A DNA stretch of 12,056 bases from JADKFD01 sp964561825 (GTDB lineage Bacteria; Pseudomonadota; Gammaproteobacteria; Xanthomonadales; SZUA-5), in contig CAZLSB010000121.1 in assembly GCA_964561825.1 (NCBI GenBank), positions 1 to 12,056 on the forward strand, read 5' to 3'. The notes below the pieces were generated by a model. The model made no database searches, was not told where the DNA came from, and worked only from the letters and a program-made list of their open reading frames with translations. This document shows positions 7,595 through 12,056 of the stretch, piece by piece. The stretch's first letter is position 1, and the number at the start of each line of letters is the position of its first letter. Both the position numbers and the translations under genes were made by a program.

Positions 7595-8355
7595 TCGCCC
7601 GTCGCATCATCCCTTGTTTGGACGTGCGCGACGGCTTAGTCGTCAAGGGCGTGCGGTTCCGCGATCACGTGGTGATGGGCGAAATCCTTGATTTGGCCTT
7701 GCGCTATCGCGACGACGGCGCAGACGAATTGGTGTTCTACGACATCACCGCCAGCCCCCAAGGCCGCAGCGTGGATCGCGATTGGGTGCAGCGTGTGGCG
7801 CGCGCCATCGACATTCCGTTTTGCGTTGCTGGTGGAATTCGCAGCGTCGACGACGCCCGCGCCGTGTTGTACGCCGGTGCGGACAAAATTTCAGTCAATT
7901 CACCCGCATTAGAAAATCCGCAGCTTATCAATACTCTATCGACTGAATTCGGGACCCAATGTATCGTCGTTGGCATTGATAGCCGGCAAGTCGACGGTGA
8001 ATACCGCGTCAATCAATATACGGGCGATCCAACATTAACACGCGAATTAGCCAGGCAAACCCTCGACTGGGCAGTCGAAGTACAAGAACGAGGTGCCGGT
8101 GAAATTGTCCTTAATTGCATGAATGTCGATGGCGTTCGCCAAGGTTTCGATCTTACGCAATTACAAGCCGTACGCGCCATCTGCCGCGTGCCCTTAATCG
8201 CCTCCGGAGGCGCCGGCGCAGCCTCCCATTTTGCTGATGTATTTCGGAGCGCCGACGTAGACGGCGCTCTGGCGGCCAGCGTATTTCATAGCGGCGCCAT
8301 CAAAATACCTGATTTGAAAGAGGCGTTACGGGCAGAAGGATTTGCGATCAGGTAA
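7591..8355 (+). CDS. hisF: Imidazole glycerol phosphate synthase, cyclase subunit
   Basis: A 254-residue TIM barrel that takes ammonia from HisH and turns PRFAR into imidazole glycerol phosphate and AICAR. The catalytic aspartates are Asp11 (RIIPCLDVRDGLVVKG) and Asp130 (IVVGIDSRQVDGEY). The phosphate loops CVAGGIRSVDD and LIASGGAGAASHF are intact. It starts inside the hisA stop (ATGA) but ends with TAA and no overlapping partner. In related operons hisI/hisIE follows here. In this window the next gene is the oppositely oriented integron integrase, only 60 bases away. Confidence 0.97.
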   Translation: MIARRIIPCLDVRDGLVVKGVRFRDHVVMGEILDLALRYRDDGADELVFYDITASPQGRSVDRDWVQRVARAIDIPFCVAGGIRSVDDARAVLYAGADKISVNSPALENPQLINTLSTEFGTQCIVVGIDSRQVDGEYRVNQYTGDPTLTRELARQTLDWAVEVQERGAGEIVLNCMNVDGVRQGFDLTQLQAVRAICRVPLIASGGAGAASHFADVFRSADVDGALAASVFHSGAIKIPDLKEALRAEGFAIR

Positions 8356-8415
8356 CGAAGCGCATTGCAAGTGCGAAAAGGATATCGCTTCGCTATCGCA
8401 ATTGCGCACTAATCG
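8356..8415. terminator. Short convergent spacer with inverted repeat
   Basis: GCGCATTGC (8360-8368) and GCAATTGCGC (8398-8407) can pair with one bulged base. Between them GCGAA and TTCGC (inside 8373-8392) can form a smaller inner stem. It lies between the ends of hisF and of intI and could act as a transcript-end structure for either. There is no clean T-run, so terminator function is uncertain. It marks the left junction of the integron with the his operon. Confidence 0.35.
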
Positions 8416-9383
8416 TTAGCGATCTAAAGGGCTCAAGACGCCAATTGGTCCCCGATTTAGCACGTGAGTGTCTATCTGCGTGGTAGTTACATCCTTATGC
8501 CCGAGCAACTCCTGAACGGTGCGAATATCGTGGCCTGTTTCAAGCAGATGTGTTGCGAATGAATGACGTAGCGTGTGACAAGAAGCAGGCTTCGCAATGT
8601 GCGCTTTGCGAACCGCGGATTTCACTGCAGATTGCACCGCGCTCTCACCAGGTGGTGGCGTCGTTCAATACCGTCCCGGCGATCGACGCTTCTTCGGCCG
8701 GCCGGGAAGACATATTGCCAGCCAAAGTCCTTGGAAGCCGATACGTATTTCCTTGCGAGTGCATGGGGGAGCCAGACTACGCCGAAGCCCGCTGCCAAGT
8801 CACGGGTGTGAATTTCCCTGGCATCCTCAATGGCTGCGTGCAGTCCGGGCTGTAACTTCAAAGGCAGTAGGGCAAACCGATCCTTGCCGCCCTTTCCATC
8901 TCTGATTACGAGCTGTGAGGCCGAGAAGTCCACATCTTTCACTCGTAATCGCAGTGCCTCCAACAAACGCAGGCCCGATCCATAGAACAAACCCGCAATA
9001 AGCGCATTGCGGCCGTTCAACTCAGCAAAAAGACGTTGGATCTCGTCCCGCGTGAGAACAACAGGCAGGCGCCGCGGCTTTTTGCTTCGGTGGATATCAT
9101 TCAGCCAGGGAAGCTCAATGCCGAGGACTTCTCGATACAAGAACAGCAACGCTGCAAGGGCCTGGTTTTGAGTTCCCGGCGCCACCTGGCCTACCACCGC
9201 CAAGTGAGTCAAGTACTGCTCTACCTCCGCAGCCCCCAACTCGCGGGGATGACGCCGCCCATGGAAACGAACAAAGCGTAAAGCCCAGTCCACGTAGACT
9301 TCTTCGGTCCGTTTGGCCATCCCTTTGCGCGCAATCCGCGCCCGAATCGCATCCGACAGTCGCAAAATCTTTCCGTCACCCAC
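8416..9383 (-). pseudogene. intI: Integron integrase, frameshifted and lacking the catalytic tyrosine
   Basis: A tyrosine recombinase of the IntI family that would insert and excise cassettes at attI and attC. With one frameshift repaired it is about 322 residues, normal length. The N-terminal DNA-binding part includes RTEEVYVDWALRFVRFHGR, then the box I arginine (FYGSGLRLLEALRLRVKDVD), the lysine in RDGKGGKDR, and the IntI-specific insert (ALARKYVSASKDFGWQYVFP). The frame breaks after ERRHHL: two bases (8647-8648) stand where a GAT-like codon is expected. The -1 frame then continues with ESAVQSAVKSAVRKAHIAKP, CHTLRHSFATHLLE (His, Arg) and VQELLGHKDVTT (His). The nucleophile position reads TTTQIDTHVLNRG, Asp (8470-8472) in place of Tyr. 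The GTG at 9383 is favoured because AGGAGG lies just before it; a TTG at 9407 is in frame. It should be inactive. Confidence 0.93.
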
Positions 9384-9418
9384 GTTCCCTCCTAACGATT
9401 TCGCCAAAAGCCGCAGGA

Positions 9419-9442
9419 TTAGACCGTTTCGTTAGACCGTTT
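9419..9442 (+). repeat. attI-associated direct repeats
   Basis: TTAGACCGTTT occurs twice, at 9419-9429 and 9432-9442, 13 bases apart, just upstream of the intI start. The second copy is preceded by G, giving GTTAGAC, a full match to the integron core consensus GTTRRRY and the same as the core of the attC at 11387-11393. In class 1 integrons attI carries direct repeats bound by the integrase, so these are candidates for accessory IntI sites. They could equally overlap the intI promoter on the minus strand. Confidence 0.5.
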
Positions 9443-9463
9443 GTCGTAAGGCTAAGTGACTGA

Positions 9464-9492
9464 TTGACTGTAGGAAAAATGCTTGCTAGCTT
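9464..9492 (+). promoter_or_regulatory. Candidate cassette promoter Pc
   Basis: TTGACT (9464-9469), five of six matches to the -35 consensus, is followed after 17 bases by TAGCTT (9487-9492), a weak -10. Transcription would start near 9499 and run through attI into cassette 1, whose ATG is at 9576. Integrons keep Pc in intI or between intI and attI, so position and direction fit. The element is overlapped by an inverted repeat TGTAGGAA (9469-9476) / TTCCTACA (9502-9509) and an inner palindrome TTGTCAGACAA (9491-9501), which could hold a regulator. Confidence 0.45.
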
Positions 9493-9539
9493 GTCAGACA
9501 ATTCCTACAAGTGGGCTGGAAGCGCGGTACAATCTCCAA

Positions 9540-9562
9540 GCCCAATTTATAGTCAGTTGGGC
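9540..9562 (+). other. attI recombination site (simple site)
   Basis: GTTGGGC (9556-9562) fits the core consensus GTTRRRY. It faces an inverted core-like GCCCAAT (9540-9546), six bases of which pair exactly with it, the L/R arrangement of an integron simple site. The first cassette ORF starts 14 bases further on, as expected for a cassette inserted here. Insertion would be between G9556 and T9557. I chose this over the core-like site at 9431 because no attC separates the two and the cassette start codon is so close. Confidence 0.65.
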
Positions 9563-9575
9563 CTCGCGTGGAAGC

Positions 9576-10079
9576 ATGAATCGAACTCCGACTCCTGATG
9601 AATTAAATGAAATTCACCGACTAATTGGCCAGAGTATTTGTGCGCTCCAATTTCTGGAGGAAGCACTTAATATCTTGCTCTCGATGAAGATCGACCTAAA
9701 GACTCCCGGCATTTTCACAAAGGCCGAGGCTCAGGATGCATTGGCAAAGAGGGCTCGTAGTACGCTTGGCATAGCACTGAAGAACGTACGAGATTACTCT
9801 GTAATGTCCCCCATGTTCATGGAGCGTCTGACTCGCTTTACCGAGGAGCGCAACTGGCTTGTACATCGTTCGCTTGATAGCTTCGCTGAAGGTCTGTACT
9901 CAATTCAAGGCCGCACCGATGTATCAGAGAGGCTGTCGAAATTTCTTGTTGAAGCTGAGCATCTAAAAAAGTTGATAGTTTCAGAAATTTATAATTTTTC
10001 GGAGAGCCATGGAATTGACACAGACGGTGCCACCCGGCGGGCACACGCAAGTCTGCGTAAACTCAAGGGCGAGGCCTAA
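9576..10079 (+). CDS. Cassette 1: HEPN-like helical protein
   Basis: A 167-residue, soluble, apparently all-helical protein with no signal peptide or membrane segment. The segment ERNWLVHRSL gives Arg92-Asn93-x3-His97. This is the R(N)x4-6H signature of HEPN domains, which are often metal-independent RNases in toxin-antitoxin, CRISPR and abortive-infection systems. The N-terminal half is helical (LIGQSICALQFLEEALNILL), and the Arg/His motif sits near the start of a later helix, as in HEPN folds. I recall similar proteins as uncharacterised cassette products in integrons. RNase activity is inference. I start at ATG 9576, inside the cassette 14 bases after the attI core with GGAAG before it. 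An in-frame ATG at 9483 lies in attI and is rejected. The TAA is inside the attC. No antitoxin partner is visible. Confidence 0.7.
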   Translation: MNRTPTPDELNEIHRLIGQSICALQFLEEALNILLSMKIDLKTPGIFTKAEAQDALAKRARSTLGIALKNVRDYSVMSPMFMERLTRFTEERNWLVHRSLDSFAEGLYSIQGRTDVSERLSKFLVEAEHLKKLIVSEIYNFSESHGIDTDGATRRAHASLRKLKGEA

Positions 10080-10164
10080 CTATAAATAAGTTCACGCCGA
10101 CGCCGGAACTGGCCCTTCGTTCAACCAAGCTGTGCCGCCGGCGCGGCTTAACATGGCGTTAGCT
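10074..10164 (+). other. attC site of cassette 1
   Basis: The site opens with R'' box GCCTAAC (10074-10080), a match to RYYYAAC, overlapping the stop codon of the cassette 1 gene. It closes with CGTTAGCT, core GTTAGCT (10158-10164). The inner arms GTTCACGCCGACGCCGG and CCGGCGCGGCTTAAC pair imperfectly, with unpaired bases on one side, the usual asymmetry of folded attC. At 91 bases it is longer than the common 60-base element because of a roughly 30-base terminal loop. The arm sequence resembles attC sites of mobile integron cassettes such as aadA. Confidence 0.85.
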
Positions 10165-10188
10165 TTCACACCAATCACCTAAGCGATC

Positions 10189-11339
10189 ATGGACAACTAC
10201 CAAAATCCCAAGCCTGGTAAGACGTATATCAGTCAGTCTCTGCCTGCATTTGGGGACAATAAAAGGCGGGTCAGAATCGCCTCGAAGGTGCTTCCATCCG
10301 CTGACGGCTACGAGTACGTCAAAGAGCGCGACGAGTGCGTGTTACGCAAGAAGCCCGACGCCGCTACGTACATAACTGCGAAATTCATAGAAGACACAAG
10401 GCAAGTGTTCGTTCTCACCGTCCAGAAATTCTTGTCTGAAAGTGGAATGCCCTATGGAAGTGGTTTTTCATTCGTCGGTGACGAGATCGGCAAATTCTGC
10501 GAGTTTCTGGCCAATATCCAGTCGGTGGCATTTCAACACAGCGGCACCGTAAACATCTCCGATTCCGAGCTACGAAAGATCGCTCTGACTTCTAATCAGG
10601 CAAAGAATCTGATCGCAGATAACGAAGAGCTTTTTGCTGAGGTCTTGCGCCACTCGATTACCAAAAACGATGTGATTGCGATTGCCTACCGCAAAAAACA
10701 ACTAGGCATTTTCAAGAGGTTGCTGGACGATCCGGACTACTTCAACGAAGTGAAATCAAAGAAGAACTGCAAGGACGAATCACTTTGGCAGAAATTCTTT
10801 GAGAAGAACTCATGGATCTTTGGGTATGGGCTGAGCTATGTCTACTCTTCCGGCCTTGACGAGAAGCGATTGGAACNNNNNNNNNNTATCAAGTGGCGCA
10901 AGGTGGAAAGCGCGTGGACGCGCTTCTCAAGTCAAAGGCACTAATTTCAACGTTGTGCTTTGCAGAAATTAAGACTCACAAGACAGACCTACTTAGCAAA
11001 TCGGCTTATCGTGGCGGTTGTTGGGCGCCCTCCAGTGAGCTGAGTGGCGCCGTTGCGCAGGTTCAAGGAACAGTTTCTTACGCAGGCGAGACCATCTTTG
11101 GCAAGCTATCGCTCACGGACCCGGAAGGCTTTCCTACCGCTGAGGAAGTGTTCAATTTTCATCCAAAATCCTTTGTTGTTATTGGCAGCCTGTCTCAGTT
11201 CTCTGGCGAACACGGTGTCAATCAAGAGCAACTTCGCTCGTTTGAACTCTATAGACGGAATATTTTTCAGCCAGAGGTCATAACCTTTGACGAGCTCTAC
11301 GAGCGAGCAGCTCACATCGTGGAAGCAAGTGAAAGCTAA
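10189..11339 (+). CDS. sduA: Cassette 2: Shedu-type nuclease (DUF4263), interrupted by an assembly gap
   Basis: Shedu is a single-gene anti-phage system whose SduA protein carries a PD-(D/E)XK-like nuclease domain, DUF4263. Residues 1 to about 195 are a variable N-terminal region with no motif I recognise. The DUF4263 domain begins near WQKFFEKNSWIFGYGLSYVY and DEKRLE (to residue 229). It resumes after the gap with GGKRVDALLKSK (active-site Asp), LCFAEIKTHKTDLL (ExK motif) and ELSGAVAQVQGT. Ten Ns at 10877-10886 stand for unknown bases. The two halves are in different frames if the Ns are taken literally, so the real gap should be 2 bases more than a multiple of 3; I take the gene as intact. 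The ATG at 10189 is the first in the cassette, 31 bases after the core, with a weak Shine-Dalgarno. The TAA lies in the attC. Confidence 0.87.
10877..10886. other. Assembly gap (10 N)
   Basis: Ten undetermined bases inside the Shedu gene. The reading frame before the gap ends on the first base of a codon (10876), while the downstream frame starts a codon at 10887, so ten bases cannot be the true length if the gene is intact. From memory of the family, roughly five residues separate the LE and the hydrophobic strand that follows, which would fit about 14 bases. Confidence 0.9.
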
Positions 11340-11393
11340 CAATTCATTCAACCCAATGCGCCTTTGGCGCTCGGGTTAATTCAGGCGTTAGAC
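11334..11393 (+). other. attC site of cassette 2
   Basis: A classic 60-base element. AGCTAAC (11334-11340) is the R'' box with one mismatch to RYYYAAC, and GTTAGAC (11387-11393) is the R' core, a full match to GTTRRRY. The arms TTCAACCC...GCGCC and GGCGC...GGGTTAA fold around a TTT loop with an extra C on the left arm, the extrahelical base that fixes strand choice in attC recombination. The stop codon of the Shedu gene lies in the R'' box. Confidence 0.88.
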
Positions 11394-11407
11394 CTCATGG
11401 GGGCCTT

Positions 11408-12001
11408 ATGAAGACACCGTTTCGCCTTCAGGCAACTGGTTACGACTGCGTTCCAACGACCTTTATCAATGCCTTGGTGTATTTGTTTCACCGCGGAGAG
11501 ATCCCGCCCGCGGTATTGCAACGTGTGTACATGCTGAGTATTGATTGTATCTTTCACACAAACGAGCATGGCGAAGGAACGTCGGATTTGGCAATTAATT
11601 ACATTGCGAGTTGGTTAAATGAGTTTCGGTCTACCAAATTCGGAGCTTTCTCCGTGGAGGCGGAATATATAAAAGGTAGTGCGTTGCACCCAGGATCTAC
11701 CGGCCGATTAGCACAGTGCCTTAATTATGGAGGCGTTGGTGTGCTAGGTGTTAAGCATTTTCGCCGGTTGGAACATGAAATTCTAGCACTCAAGATTGAA
11801 GATGAGTGGCTATATGCATTTGACCCATATCCAAGATCACCTTCCCTAAACAGACGTAATTGCTTCCAGTATCTCGCTCCGGTCGGCAAACATGATCCTA
11901 ATCTCCGAATAAAATGTAGTTGGCTGAATGTCTCCTCGGATGATCAACCATTCCAACTCGGGCCATTGGATGAACGTGGCGCTGTTTTAATGCGGCGTTA
12001 G
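11408..12001 (+). CDS. Cassette 3: C39-like cysteine-peptidase-fold protein
   Basis: A 197-residue protein with no signal peptide or membrane segment. The N-terminus has Gln8 and Cys14 in RLQATGYDCVPTTFINAL, the oxyanion Gln plus nucleophile spacing of papain-like C39 peptidases. His123 (LEHEILALKI) and Asp139 (WLYAFDPYPRS) complete a Cys-His-Asp triad in the expected order. C39 domains cut double-glycine leaders in bacteriocin export, but this is a stand-alone domain without a transporter, so its substrate is unknown. I recall close relatives described as C39-family or hypothetical proteins. The ATG at 11408 is preceded by GGGGG (11399-11403). A four-codon ORF (ATG 11397, MGAL) ends in a TGA overlapping this ATG, which might couple translation. 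The TAG (11999-12001) abuts the attC. Confidence 0.72.
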   Translation: MKTPFRLQATGYDCVPTTFINALVYLFHRGEIPPAVLQRVYMLSIDCIFHTNEHGEGTSDLAINYIASWLNEFRSTKFGAFSVEAEYIKGSALHPGSTGRLAQCLNYGGVGVLGVKHFRRLEHEILALKIEDEWLYAFDPYPRSPSLNRRNCFQYLAPVGKHDPNLRIKCSWLNVSSDDQPFQLGPLDERGAVLMRR

Positions 12002-12056
12002 GTCCAACGAATAAGGTTAGATCGCGCGCAGCCGCGATCTGAACCCTTTGTTGGAC
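12002..12056 (+). other. attC site of cassette 3
   Basis: GTCCAAC (12002-12008) and GTTGGAC (12050-12056) are perfectly complementary R'' and R' boxes. Inside, GGTT-AGATCGCG and CGCGATCT-GAACC pair around a short loop with an unpaired base. At 55 bases it is short but well formed. The window ends on its last base, so the following sequence, another cassette or the right flank, is not seen. A core-like GTTAGGT (11997-12003) overlaps its left edge and the stop codon. Confidence 0.87.

Larger units (their letters stand above)
8416..12056 (+). mobile_element. Integron: intI remnant, attI and three-cassette array
   Basis: A complete integron layout is visible: intI on the minus strand, an attI region, then three cassettes whose ORFs all read on the plus strand, each closed by an attC site ending in a GTT-type core. 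Recombination points, taken as G|TT, are 9556/9557, 10158/10159, 11387/11388 and 12050/12051. The cassettes are therefore about 602, 1229 (including the N gap) and 663 bases long. The window ends exactly at the last core base, so more cassettes may follow. The attC sites differ in length (91, 60 and 55 bases) and loop sequence, indicating cassettes of separate origins. The array sits where hisI/hisIE would be expected. Confidence 0.9.

Noticed and set aside
9384..9500. LexA/SOS box upstream of intI
   Set aside because: I searched by eye for a CTG-N10-CAG pattern and found no acceptable match.
9483..9575. N-terminal extension of the cassette 1 gene to the ATG at 9483
   Set aside because: It would begin in the attI region outside the cassette and has no ribosome-binding site. 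The ATG at 9576 lies just inside the cassette.
10893..11339. Separate 148-codon gene after the N gap
   Set aside because: It is the second half of the Shedu domain. The split and the frame change come from placeholder Ns.
11334..11393. GC-rich hairpin read as a Rho-independent terminator
   Set aside because: There is no T-run, and the R''/R' boxes and extrahelical base identify it as attC.
1..12056. CRISPR arrays, tRNA or rRNA genes
   Set aside because: No regularly spaced repeats and no tRNA or rRNA signature were seen on either strand.

Overview
The window looks like chromosomal DNA of a gammaproteobacterium, most likely of the Xanthomonadales. The main reason is the gene order: a TrpR/YerC-type regulator, then hisG-hisD-hisC-hisB-hisH-hisA-hisF with a bifunctional hisB. 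This is the arrangement I recall from Xanthomonas relatives. A GTAG-led palindrome at 217-241, resembling the GTAG-type REP elements of Stenotrophomonas and relatives, agrees with this. The assignment is inference, since no rRNA or other marker is present.

Layout. Positions 1-282 hold two hairpins and perhaps the first codons of a gene leaving the left edge. Positions 283-1176 (minus) encode hydroxymethylglutaryl-CoA lyase of leucine breakdown. A divergent intergenic region (1177-1373) with a good sigma70-like promoter leads to the TrpR-like regulator (1374-1712). Then comes the histidine operon (1803-8355, plus). Its genes mostly overlap by four bases (ATGA or GTGA), the mark of a translationally coupled operon. 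The operon stops after hisF: hisI/hisE, which I would expect next, is absent from the window.

Directly after hisF, in the place expected for hisIE, is an integron. An intI-type tyrosine recombinase (8416-9383, minus) is followed by an attI region with a candidate Pc promoter, and then three gene cassettes all reading away from intI. Each cassette ends in a recognisable attC site (10074-10164, 11334-11393, 12002-12056). The integrase is broken twice: a one-base deletion near 8647 shifts the frame, and the catalytic tyrosine codon reads Asp (8470-8472).

The cassettes encode a small helical protein with an RNxxxH motif (HEPN-like), a Shedu-type DUF4263 nuclease (SduA-like) interrupted by a 10-N assembly gap, and a C39-like cysteine-peptidase-fold protein. 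The most interesting reading is a small, probably immobilised integron array at the end of the histidine operon. It carries one clear anti-phage gene and two neighbours that could be defence or toxin-like. Read-through from the his operon or the local Pc could express the array.
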